A stretch of 64,000 bases of DNA from Druceiella hillmani (taxonomy: Eukaryota > Arthropoda > Insecta > Lepidoptera > Hepialidae), in the NCBI GenBank assembly GCA_039881145.1, contig JAYKKI010000006.1, positions 8,130,501-8,194,500 of the forward strand, given 5' to 3'. The first letter of the stretch is position 1. The number at the start of each line of letters is the position of its first letter. The notes beneath the pieces were generated by a model. That model ran no database searches, was not told where the DNA came from, and was given only the letters and a program-made list of their open reading frames with translations. Positions 12,313 through 24,830 of this stretch are shown one piece after another. The position numbers were made by a program, and so were the translations under genes.

Positions 12313-15300
12313 GTACATATTTTTGCATAACCTCGTGTTAATATAGAACTATAATATATATAATATTATAAAAAATAAAATGAAAATGCGAATATATGTA
12401 GGAAAATAAAACAATTTTCGACGCAAATAAATATAGATAAAATTTAAAAGAAAAAACTTTGAACCTTTTGAACAATTGAATGTCACAAGACGTTAACAGG
12501 CATATATAAAAAAAACGAACAAGACGTAAAGCTAGCAGATTGGCATATCGCAACGTGCTATCAAAATGTCTTAACGCGCCATCAGATATTTTATATCAAA
12601 AGAAGTGATTGGCAAGAAAGAATTACGGGGCGATATGGGAGGTTGAAATGTAAAAAAAAATATTCAAAGAGATGTACTGAAAAAAAAATTATTTTACGTA
12701 CATTACAGACATATAACATTGATTTCTAATATAAAGTTAATTAACTTATTACTGATGTGATATTTCCATTTCGGAAACCATCAAATGAGGCAAATAGCAC
12801 TACACCTAGTAAATACATTCTACATTGGGCGTATTTTTCCCAGTTCTCACGAATATAATGTTGATATTTTGTAGACTTTTATTTATAGTGAAAACTGTGG
12901 CCAAGATATCATGTCACATGAAAATACATAAATTGAAAAAACGAACAGAAAGACAATATAAATTATTCTTGGCTCTTAATAAGATTCCTAATTCACAATC
13001 TTCGCCCTCATCTTTAAATAGTTGTTCAAGTAATATCGCTGGGAAAATGGACTGAAATTCTGCAATGGCACAAATTTGTTAGTGAATGTACTTTGCTGAC
13101 ATATTTTTGAGACGCCAGTCGTCAGCAGTTGCGTGAATAATAACGGAGCATTTCTTTAAGATCAATACCTGGTGTTGCTGAAGATTATTAATTTTACTTT
13201 AGATTGACAGAGACTGTTAAGAAATTAGTAGAAACTGTTTGACAGATAAATGTTATGGTATGGAAAACTTACTGTTTTAACATTCGAGATATTTACTACG
13301 GCAAATATTTTATCATATTATGCATATGTGCGCCAGAGCGAGTATTGGAGTGTACATGACTTCATGACGAAATTTTATTTAAAACGTATTGTCTTGGAGA
13401 AAAAAAGCAGTCACTTTGGTAAAATTTAGTCTCGAAGAATATTAACATGAAATATATAACTAGGGTTGCTTGATTGTAGGAAAATCCAAGATATTAAATA
13501 TTTACCAAAATAACAAGTCACCGCAAGTTTGTTTGTAGTCCTTATGGCTGTAATTCTATTAGTTTGAATACCACCAGCGAAGAAACATAAGGCACAGAGG
13601 ATCGTCACGTAGAAACACCACAATAAAATGAAATTTATGAATCCAAGGTTCATTTCATCCTGTAAAAATGTATGCCGTTGTTATACTTCTCCTTAAAAGC
13701 TTGATTCAGTACATTTTATAATAATATCAATAACTTTTTATTGTACATCCTGATTTGTTAGGCGCAAGATGTTCGAGGTTTTCAAAATTTAATGTGGCAC
13801 AAGTATTTGATTACACATCTGTGATAGTTTTTTGATTGAATATTTTTGTTTAGATTCAAATATTTTTCTCTTCCAATATTATAAATTAATTTTCAAAATA
13901 CCTTTCTAAAGGGATTAGGATTATCATCTTTGTTGTTAATTGTTTTTAAATTCCACAACTACATGGTATCAGTCCTGTATGACGACATTGCATTAATTTC
14001 GTGAAAACTACGTACATAATGTCGTAGAAATATCTCACCACACACACACACACAAACACGCACACGCAAACGCACACGCACACGCAAATGCATACGCACA
14101 CGCACACGCACACACGCACACACGCACATACGCACACACGCGAACTCGCGCACACGCGCACAGGCGCACACGCGCACACGCGCTCACGCGCACACGTGCA
14201 CACGCGCACACGCGCACACACGCGCACAAGCGCACAAACGTGCGCACGCGCGCACACGCACACACACATATAAATAGTGTGTATAATTAGCAACTACTTC
14301 AAATTAGGGAATAATTTAATTGTAAACTAAATTAATATTATTTGACAGGTACAGTAAAATCTATTTTATACGGATTAGGCAATTATTCATATAAAAGTGA
14401 CTACATAACTACCATACCGTGCAAAATGAGAAGAGAACAAACAATTGCTAAATAGGTAAACAGAATATTGTAAACATTTTCGAAATATTCCCGTAAACAG
14501 GAATATTACCGAAGTGAAACAATTTTACGAACGCTTTAGGCTATCATATCGGACAAAGTTAAAATAGGCCATTCATACGACCAATGAAAAATAACAACTT
14601 CTCGATTTTCGAATAAAGTACCAGCGGAATTCTGAAAACATCATAGGTGATCCGATAATGCATAACTTGCATAAGAAATTAAATCATGGTTACACGATTA
14701 CCAACTCATGGTGAAACAGGCACCTGATACCATTTGACATAGGAAAAGGAGATATAAGATACTACAGAAATTACAAAGCTATTAAAATGTTAAGAAAACT
14801 TTCGAAACTTGAAGAGGGTCTAAAACAATAGATTGAAACAAATTATAAAGTGTACACTAATGTTGCGCCAACAAAATAAAATAGCTGGAAAATAAATTAA
14901 GCAGTTAAACAAGATTTGATCCTTGCGTTAAATGAACAGAGAAGAAAATAATTTTGAAACAAATGTAAGAAGCGCAATAATATTGATACAATCCCTCCTA
15001 TTTGTTTGAAATTTTACAGTATGTTGTAAATTTTTTAAAATGATTTAGATTTAGTATTAATAATTCTTAAAATATTAATGCTTTACACATTACATATAGA
15101 AAAAAAATTACGTTATTAAATATCTACCTGGACGCTGAATGCTGTATTTAACATATCACACACTTCCAGTAACTTATAATGTATTTTATATATATCCAAA
15201 ATACTTATATTATCTTCAACAATATCATCAGTTATGTCCAATAGGACATTGTTCACCATATTGACAGAAATTACATTATTTCGATTTGCGTCATTATTTC

Positions 15301-15892
15301 TTTCCAGTCGTTTCAATTCATTAATTAAAAGAGAAAACCGCAGTTTTATTGCTTTGACTAATTGTATGAAGTTGCACATTTCGATGACAATTGTAAAGAA
15401 AATTTGCAAGTTATGTATTTGGTCGATGATATCGAATTTTAAAGATAGATGAATGTGGTCAATAATTTGCAAGACGATGTAGAACACAAAGCTGAATATC
15501 ACCATTATAAAACTAATTCTTTTCATATTTCTGTAAACTTCAATTTTATCCATGAGTTTCAGCTTCACGTCAATTTCATTAATTCTTCTGTACATAGTGG
15601 TGAACAAATTCTGAGATAAAAAATTGATCCATATTAAATCAACGACTATAATTAGAAAAACTATTAAACCCATTTCTACAAAGTAAATATGCAAGGGAAT
15701 ACCACGAAGATAATAATAATAGATTCGGGCCAATATACAAAACGGAATATATAAGAAAATCCATGTCTTATAGTGATGTTCATAAGTATTTAACCGTAGC
15801 AGACAATCACGTTTTACAAAGCAAAATGCTTGACAAATCGTAAGAGGATTAAGACTACTTTTTATAGAATGGCCCGTCTCCATATTCGCCAT
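11909..15892 (-). CDS. Gustatory receptor gene 1, exon 2 missing or decayed (possible pseudogene)
   Basis: Insect gustatory receptor (7tm_7) read on the minus strand. Exon 1 is 15128-15892 (255 codons, ending CAG|GTAGAT, phase 0), with the motifs KRDCLLRLN, WINFLSQNLFTTMY, ELKRLERNN and YKLLEVC and four predicted helices. Exon 3 is 13506-13659 and exon 4 is 11909-12081, ending TYTIVLAQFYNFTLN. The start aligns with the first ATG of the sister gene at 31877-36285, and about half the exon 1 residues agree. The sister gene has a 78-nt exon 2 encoding TM5. Here the matching intron sequence and an acceptor (TTTTCCAG|CTA at 14885) are present, but the frame meets TAA after 13 codons. Splicing exon 1 directly to exon 3 would stay in frame but lose TM5. 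Exons 3 and 4 lie inside the palindrome. A possible AATAAA is at 11797-11802. Confidence 0.8.
12217..12308. repeat. (CA/GC)n-(TA)n microsatellite, right arm
   Basis: Mirror of 1380-1441 in the intron between Gr exons 4 and 3. Its TA run is about 32 bases longer than in the left arm. A length difference of this kind is ordinary for microsatellites. Confidence 0.9.
14039..14271. repeat. CACG-rich alternating purine-pyrimidine tract
   Basis: About 230 bases of almost unbroken alternating purine and pyrimidine (CACACG, CGCGCACA units), far more GC-rich than its surroundings. It lies in the intron between exons 1 and 3 of Gr gene 1. Such sequence can in principle adopt left-handed Z-DNA; that is inference. 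Every frame through it is open in places, so frames here are not genes. Confidence 0.95.
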
Positions 15893-16165
15893 TGTTGCTG
15901 ACTAAAGTACTTACAATCCCTTACTGAAGAAATGAAAAGCTGAAATATAGTTATTGCCCTTAAAAACAGAAACACACTTATCACCAATATTTACTTTTGG
16001 TTAACCCTGCTTTGTCTTTCTAACTTGGTACCTAGTTTTACTATTTAGCCAGTATCACTTGATCTAAAGAAATTATTAAAGGAAAATAAAAATGATAATT
16101 TAATGGTAGTCGTTTATTTACGAAAGCATAAATCTATTAAACACTACTAGAGTTTTATATATACT
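15893..16165 (-). promoter_or_regulatory. Upstream flank of Gr gene 1, partly conserved with the sister gene
   Basis: Compared with 36286-36577, two blocks are shared. Read on the minus strand, the first is GACAAAGCAGGGTTAA at 16001-16016, about 110 bases before the ATG. The second is TATATAAAACTCTAG followed by AGTG-like bases at about 16146-16163, about 260 before the ATG. The second resembles a TATA box. The duplication plainly included this flank, so conservation may reflect shared descent as well as function. Confidence 0.35.
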
Positions 16166-18911
16166 CGAACATATCCATTTTATTGTCAATTTGTATAACA
16201 ATTAGAGCTTTCTTGGGTCGGATTTCGACGTTGAACCAAAAGTTAAACAGCTTACAGTTTACACAAAGGGCATCACCAAAGCACGTTGTTCCGTTTTGAA
16301 TAGGAAAAGCTGATTATACTGGTAATTTAGTGTCTTTCTTAAGTTTTTTTATGTACCTTACAAACACTAAACGCTTGAATGTAAACATCTCTCTTTGAAT
16401 AAAATATATGATAGATTATTTTCATCTGATATTTTTGACAAGAACTAAATGAAATTCTAGCTACATAAATTTTCAAATATTTAATATGCAACTTTAAAGG
16501 TTTATGTATATCTCTTAATTTAATGTCTAAATGTCTTCATTTTATTATATTTTATTTATCATGTAGTAATTTAAAACGTTACATCCACTTTGAAGGAGCT
16601 TTTATGAGGAATTTAAAAATTTTTCTTCGGTAACTTTAAATTGCATATATGAAAAATATACAAAAATACGATATTCCCCCAAGGAATAGTAAAAACTACT
16701 ATGCTACTATTTTTTTACTAAAACGTTTCAAGAAATCTGTGGTCTTTATGCTATATCTTACATCGTTTGAAATGTTTTTACGCCATGTTTTTACGCCTGC
16801 CGTGGTTATAGTGGGCAATATATTTATGTTGTGGAAAATCAATACTTGTAAACAGTTTGATCAAACTACTATATACCTTTAAATGTTTATAAGTGTGTAC
16901 AGAACCTTTGCGGGTTCTACACAAGACTTCATCTTCATGAACTCTTTTGAATAATTTTTTTTAAATATTACAGACAAGCTAAATAAATAACTACGATTAT
17001 GGTGATATATGTGACTTGAATAAGTTAACATCTTTTAATCAATGGATAATTTCTAATAGATAAATTAAATACACAACGCTATTGAAAATATCATCTTCGA
17101 TGTGGAAAAAAGAAAATATATATTTATACAAATAAAACGTAAAATTTTAAAATTCAGGTTAATGAAATACGCCTCATATTAACATCGTTTGACGCAAGTG
17201 AGAATTAAAATTTTGGTAAACGATAATTTAAAAAAGTTACATCGCCTTTTAAATAATATACATTATCTCATAACAAGAATAGTCAATGAAAGGGATTTCA
17301 TAAATAAAGTCAGGAAAATATCAGGGAACTTAATAAATAAAGTCAAATTTTTATTTATTGTTGATATTACCTCTGAACCAGCCCTCATATATTTCTGGTA
17401 AAATATATATCTCTGTAACAATTTACCTCAATTAATTAATACCCCAAAATTAATGATAAATTTCTAAATTGCATGTCAGATAGAGATTCTTCCAGCATAT
17501 CAAGCAAATAAAATCACAAATGGTTTGGCACTCTGTGGCGCTCTGAGCCAATATAACTGTTATTTCCTTGTTGCAGGTTTTTTCAAGGTAACAGAAATGT
17601 TATGGTTAATTTGATAACAAATTACGTCAGATATAAGTAATTATTTTAAAAATATTCTCATACATTTTTGCACGATACAAAAACATATCATATATAGCTG
17701 CTGGACTTTTTGTGTGAGCCCAGTTATTGTTTGTTTAAATTACTCAGTATTGACCTATTCTACTAGTTTTTGTTAAGAATACGTCTCTTCAATCCTCTAA
17801 AGGCTAATAAAACTAAATGGATTTTAATCAACTTCTGTTAATATACTGTGTGGCAAGGTGATGGTCCATTATTTTGGTAATTTCATTAAGTCCGTCCATC
17901 GAGATCGTGATGAAACTGAGATGCTACTATACGTTATAAGCTTGTTTCTGAAATAGGTATTATGCTTATATTGGGTTTGCAATATGAACCCTCTAATTTT
18001 TCAATGTTAATTTTGAACAAGTCTGAAAACTAATTTTACGCATTACCTATAAATGTATATAGACTTACACGAAATTAGCATTAGGCCAGTTATTCGAGTA
18101 TACTGAAATGTTGCGTGAGTTTGTCAACATAACACCAGAAATGATGTAATCTAATAAATGTTTATATAATTCGGCCTGAAGTGATATTTAGAAGAAAAAT
18201 AAACAAGATTATGTCAAAAAATTATGCGAACCTAAAAAGGTAATTATAAATATTGTGAAAATCACGACATAGTTATGAAGTGCGGCTATTTCAGTAACTT
18301 TTTCTTACGTATTTTGATATTTCTCTTTAATGTTTTACACGTTGATTATTAAATTAATCAACAGAGGGAGTTAGAAGTTTAAGCGTTTAAGAGTACATAT
18401 CATGGTTTTAAAGTATTTACAGAAATTTATATTAGTTTCGACCCAATAAATACATTTTTAAACACCAAATTTTACTAATACATCTTTCACAATCGTAAAA
18501 CGTAACTTAAATTTCTCAATAACTGGAAGGTCTACAATATTAATCGGAGTTTTTTGGCAAACTTAAAGTCAACATTTAGCAACTTTCTGTAATTATATCT
18601 TTTGCAGTTTCTGAAATGGAAATATTTTAGGTCCACATTTTAAAAATAAGTTTAGTATCACATTATATAAAATTCTGAAAAAATAGTTTTAATATCTCCT
18701 CGACCCTTTGTTTCAATTGCTTTCTCAACTGATTAAATATTTTTTATACCAAACTTGCAATATTTTTGATAAATATATTTTCTGTATTTACTAAACTAGT
18801 TAATAAGCTCCATTACTATATCAAATATTAACTTTATGGAAAAGATCCACGACAGATCAATAAATTTTCGGATGCCATGTTTTACATATGATTGTAGTCG
18901 CAAAGCTAGCT

Positions 18912-18955
18912 CAGTTTAACTTTAAATTTGTGTCAGTTCAACTTTAAATTTGTGT
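18912..18955. repeat. 22-bp direct tandem duplication
   Basis: Two adjacent 22-base copies (18912-18933 and 18934-18955) begin CAGTTTAAC and CAGTTCAAC. They differ at one base. Confidence 0.85.
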
Positions 18956-21900
18956 CAGTCAGCAATAACTACTTTTTAAATATATTTATGCAAAATATAA
19001 CATCCAAAAATTAACCTAAATTTGATTAATGTTATTTCCCATTCTGCATAATATAAAATACTCGGGAATGTTTTCTTCTTAATTAAATCTCTGCTGATAT
19101 TATAAACAAACCGTTTATTTATATTTGTATTCGAGGATTTCGATAATTTTCTTCTCAAAAGTTTCAGCAACCTTTAGCTTTGGGCATAACCTTGCATAAA
19201 GCCAAGCATTGGAAATTATGAAAATTGCTTACGTGTGTGGGGGAAGCCTTGTGCGAGTTAATATTAGGTTTTGTCAGATAATCAGTTTTGTAAAATCCTG
19301 TATTTGAATTTGTACTTAGGTTCACCTTGAAATATATTTGATTTTATAATTTAACTTGTGTATAGTGATACCTACGGGCTGAACATCAATTAGGAGGAAC
19401 ACGATAATAGACGGGGCAGGTTGTTGTTTTATATATGTTATAATCGTAGATTTATTTATAGTGTTCGGATATTAAAGAGTTGCCTATAGGCAAACCGTAT
19501 AATTGCCATTTATATGATTATTTTACTTTATATTCGGTAAAATAATGGCTTCTCATTTAGACATAATTATTTCTCTCTTGAAACTATTAATAATTTTGTA
19601 TAAATTTTGAAACTATTAATAAATTTGTCTTTTTTGTAATGCATTTATATTGTTGTATATTATTCGAACGGCGAATGTAAATTTTTCGATAAGCAGCCGG
19701 AAATTTTTGGTCCTAAAACTTGTATATTTTCTTGGCAATATCAACTGTTAATTTTAACGTTTCAAGTTACTCGTAAATATTTACTTCAAACTGATATTGC
19801 GTATTTTTACTACCAAAATAATTTTGATAATTTTTTTAGGCAATATATGGTTATGGATAACTACATGTTGTTAAAAAACTATCGCTACGTACAATTTTTT
19901 TATGTAATTAAAAAAGAAATTTTAACTAAATTTTGGCGATATGCATGAGTTAATTTTCGTACGAAATGTCTTCAAAACATGTGGTTCTACTTATTAAAAT
20001 TGATGGAGTTTGGCGACTTCGCGTTTTATTTACTGCCTTCGACATGGTTAGTTTCTGTTATTAGAAATGTAACAGATTGCGTATGATGGTTACGGTCGTG
20101 CATGAACTTTGGGATACAGCTTTGCGTCGACTGGAGAAAATTATTGGATTGTATGTAAGATGTAATTTGTTGCCATTGTATATGGTAAACCCGAAAAGCA
20201 AACCATTTAAAATACTGACCCCAAAAATATCTTTCTTACTTCTTTAAATATCTTTCATTCAAATATTTGTTACTCATCTATGCACGACATATTATAGATT
20301 ATCAACACATAACGATAAAAACACAAATAACACAGATCTATTTATCTGCCTGAATTTCCCAGGACTACAATAATTTCTTCGTGATACATGCAGTCGTTAT
20401 TCCCTTGTTTTTGCTTGCTTTGCGTTTTTATTATCATCACTTTATTTAATCTTTTTGATATAAAGGATCTATTTTAGACCCCTGGACCTCTGGATCTAGA
20501 GGAGGATATATTTTAGAACCCTGCTATCGCTTTGTAAAGGGACTGCTGTCATTTAAATCTATTTAAATTCGAGACATGAGCTGAGCGTATTGGATTTTGA
20601 GTTTATTTTTCTTCTAAATTTAAATCCATTAAGAGCAATTGGAAATCGTTAATCTGTCCGCGATCTGTTCACATATAAAGCGATATATTTTATTAGACGG
20701 TTTTCTTGACATCGATCTGAACTCCTAGCATATATAAAAGAAAATGTAGAACTTATAACTCTCAACTGAATGATTACAAAGATTTTAATTTGATTAGGTT
20801 TTGCTTTGAAGCTCATATATTTTATGATAGGTAGAAATTTCGTTTTAGTCAGCACTAGATGAGCCCGCAACTTCATTTCCTTGCCCCTAAAATTATTAAG
20901 TTACCTGTAAGATTGCAGGTTTAAATACATGTAAAGACATCAGTACATAATACACAACTTAAAGGCAGAAGGATCTTGTAGTGTAGGTTTCATTGTAATA
21001 GTTATGAAGTTTTCAAAGATATGTTGATGAAAATTTACGTAGAAAATTTAATAAAATTTCCGCAACAGTGGTGAGCAGGAGCGGGTTTTAAAGTACACAC
21101 AGAAGCAGGTATGGGAATGGAGAATAAGTGCAAATTGACCCACGGAATAAAAATTAAGCACATTATTGTGGCTTACGTAAGAAGTAAAAGAAACTCATCA
21201 AGACACTGCACTCGTACTTGAAAATTCGGTGCAGATGAATTTCCAAAATATCGCTAGGTTATGATATTTATTAAAGTTAAGTTTATCCAAGTTCATGCAA
21301 TTCCCATTTAAAGTTTAAATTTTCATGTTTTTTACCTTCGGTCCAACAATGTCTTTCGACGAAAACTCCTTTGAATTTAATTACATTCAATCAGACCATA
21401 TAATTTACCTTTTCCCCATATTTCAGTGGTATAAATGTCATCTCGTTATTATTCTGCATAGTATGATTTAGCTTTTTAATATGATAAGTTTCTAACTCGT
21501 GCAATATTATACAATCAGTAGTAAAACTAGGAAAATCACTTATTGAAGAAAAAGTTGCTTCTTATGAAGTTCCTGTATTACCTGTTCAGATTTTTCATTT
21601 CAATTTAACCATACAGAAGTTCATGTTGAAAGAATTTAGGAATTTATTTGATATCTCATAAAATAAATATAAAATATTTGTATTGTTTTGGATTTTTTGT
21701 TTGTTGGTCTCTTAGACGGTATGCTTATTTTTATTGTGATTCACGCTAGCGCCATAGAACCGTTTGAACCAACAACCATCCGCTTCTGTAGTGACCATTG
21801 CTTGATCGTTTTTATCTACACTGCTAATGGATTTTAAATAGCCTGCTTCTTATCGTGTTGTATCAAGTATGCAACGATCTGCCGCTTGTTCACACAATGC

Positions 21901-24763
21901 AAGTGGTGGTCATGGCACGAATTGGCAATCTTAGAGACATGGGGGCAATATCATCAATACATAAAACTATATATAAATCTGTAAAACCACTATTGTTAGA
22001 TATTATACCAGCGACAGCTTCTTGGTTTATGTTCATTTTCATCTGGCATTTCCACGCGGCTTCTAAATTAAATTTCCAAATGAAAGTAAAATTCGAATGT
22101 AAGCCTGTTTGTCTGTTCTTTTGCAATACATTCACCGCAATCAAAAATAATAACAAATATTTGAAATCAATTATTATTTTGTCTTTTAATTGAATATTAT
22201 CTCATTGGGTTCTTCCTGCAAATTGAAAACACGACGAAAAATATAATACAACTAAAGTGGAAACAAGAAATAATTAGATTTATAAAGTGACTTCTCCAAC
22301 ATTTTCTACGGTTTCTGAGGCGCTTGTTTCCTCCACTCTGCCCCTAATGCGCGTACTCTAGAAATAAACAATTTAGTATGTATTTAATTGTAATATTTCA
22401 AATAATTACAAATATGAAAATTAAGGATCCAACTATTTAGGAGCCTGACTGTAGTAAGTTTAACTAATAGGTCCTTAAATATAAATATAATCCTAGAATA
22501 ATAAATACGTTCATCTAATATACCGTGACAATATTTATCAATAAAACGGTTTATTAGGAGCGAAAAATATAATTTTTTCTCATTTCATTTAGGGATATCA
22601 CCTTTTACCCATCTGTCACCTGTCTTTCGAATACTACGGCATCACATATAGAATATCATAAAACATCGTTTTACTCTAGAAATTCCTTATCTATGCGTGC
22701 GATTGCAAGAGCCGTGCCTTTTTAAACTTAAGTATCTGCAAACAAGAAAAAGTAGTTAATAATTTATTTTCTAATAAAATATGTTCTTTTTCCAGAGAAA
22801 ACCAGGGTCGTCATAACAATTCATTCATTTGCATGTATTCGAAATCAGTGAATTAGTTATATTAAGATTGACGATTTATTAATTTGAGTATCAATATAAC
22901 GTAATTTGAGTATCAATATTAAAATTGTAACACGTGCACATATTTGTTGAAAGACCTGGCAAGCATGAGTGGAACTACCATTACGGGTGTTCTGTATTTC
23001 CGAATTACCATACTTAGACAATTATATACACTTAGAGTTTCTATTAAATTATTTACAAATATTTATTTTTTTATAACGTAAGTATATTGACTAATGGTGT
23101 AAAATATCGTAAATATTTAAAAAATTATAAAATAATCCTTTTTCAAACATAAAAATTCTTTTCATTATTTTTGGTTCAGTCTGTTCGGAAACAAAAGGGG
23201 GAATGTTCGTTTTCGCATGTTTTTTTGGAATATCTTGTTAAATATAGTGTTTAAAATTATTAAAAAAAGATCAAAATATTCCTCATAATAAAAAAAATAC
23301 CCATATGTCATATGAAATAAAAAAAATATAAGGCTTTAGGTTAGCTTGTAAAAAATATTAGGGTTTTTAAGATATATTACTATGCCAGTTTTAAGTTTCT
23401 AAGTCACATGGTTTTCGTGAAAATCGTCTGTAAATATAGAAAAATGTAAATATCTTACCATATCTTTCCTAGAGATAAAAACCTGGTGCACATTTCAATA
23501 GTTACGAATTAATAACTGTAAAAAAACCAATAATTAGAATCACCGCTATAGTTTTACTACAGAATTTCCACGGCTTCTTTCCATGGAATTGCACATAACG
23601 CCATAGTATTTATTATCAATTTAAAATGTTATGCGCCTCACACACGTTTTTGCGCATACATAATAAAAAAGGTGTTTTTCATCTCAAATAAAATATTACT
23701 TCTTGTTTGTGGGTTTTGCTCTAAGTTATGAAACTAAAAGAGGTGGAGCAGTCAGTACAAAATTGAAGCAAGTCGTGTAAAGCGAAGGTGTTCAGATACA
23801 CTTTAGAGACTGCATTTTATTGAATAAAACTAGCAAATTGTTTGCAACAACATGCATCAATCAGTATGTTATAGTTCTCTGTGTATCAGTTGTTGATACA
23901 AGTTAAGGGAAAAAGTTTTGTTAAAATATCTAATCAAATATCAGTTCATCAAGTAAAAGTTTTGACCAAGATGTAATTTAAAATTTTTAAAATAGAGAGG
24001 TCAGCTCCCGTTGTACTGTCGGTTTAGATTTTCATAATATATGAATTGATAATCTAGGTGATGCCTTTACCTATATATTCCACCTGTGTTAAAAACTAGA
24101 CTGCCAAATAGATTGACAAGCAGATAGACGATGTCATTCATATTTTTCCGAAATTAATTGAACATAACTTGTTTTAATTTTTCTTTTCAGTTAAACAAGG
24201 AAGATAAATTATTTACCAAATGAATCAGCTTCTAAAAACGCATGTACAATTTTTAGTTTATTGTACTTTTATTTAGGACCTTACATTTTTTTTGTGGTTT
24301 TATTGTATAAACTAAATTAGACTTTTTATGAAAAACAAGCTTTAATAACTGTCTAACGGTACTTAAGTACATATTTAAATTAAACATAATAATTTAGTGA
24401 GCATATGAAGAAGTAAGTTTAATACTTTTGTTGACACTAGAAATTCTTGTTACAAAACAAAAGATTCAAACTACAAAAAATGATTACTTTCGTATTAAAA
24501 ATTTGTTCGAAAAACAAAAAAATATTCTACGAAAATATTTCTAGCAACATAATGTAATTTTCAGGTTTTATTCAAATAATACTTGAAATAACACACGAAA
24601 ATAATACTAAGCTGCTTAAAAGTTAGTAGAGCTGTTTCAGTGAAATATATAACGTTCCCTTCCAAATGTCATTCATTTAGGATTATAATGCAATGCGACA
24701 ACACCCTGAATTAAAATTTTCTGCAAAGTATAAAATAAATTTTAAAAAATAGAAGAAAAGAGA

Positions 24764-24830
24764 CTATATATATTTTGTGCCAACGTGCACTCAATTATAT
24801 ATATTGTGCTAACGTGCGCTCAATTATATA
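24764..24830. repeat. Tandem duplication of about 33 bp
   Basis: Two copies of a unit containing GTGCYAACGTGCRCTCAATT flanked by TATATA. They differ at a few positions. Confidence 0.75.

Larger units (their letters stand above)
7421..13685. repeat. Right arm of the 6.2-kb inverted duplication
   Basis: Reverse complement of 4-6207. It carries exons 3 and 4 of the minus-strand Gr gene at its outer end. The arm stops matching at about 13686, in the intron 25 bases upstream of exon 3, although this is also where the window edge limits the comparison. It is slightly longer than the left arm because of a longer TA tract at 12258-12308 and an A/T-rich insertion near 7462-7495. Apart from the Gr exons and the mirrored interspersed repeat at 10977-11097 I see no gene. 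Confidence 0.95.

Noticed and set aside
4..13685. The palindrome as a giant foldback transposon with terminal inverted repeats
   Set aside because: The arms contain ordinary Gr exons with conserved splice sites, the right gene continues outside the arm, and no transposase or target-site duplication was found.
13946..14293. Open frames of 61-115 codons on both strands, rich in Cys/Val/Arg or His/Thr
   Set aside because: They are translations of the CACG microsatellite; every frame is open because the repeat contains no stop codons.
14620..14880. Plus-strand segment that can be read as a protein relic with two stops (IIGDPIMHNLHKKLNHGYTI)
   Set aside because: The number of stops is only slightly below chance and I recognise no family; kept only as a possible cause of the exon 2 loss in Gr gene 1.
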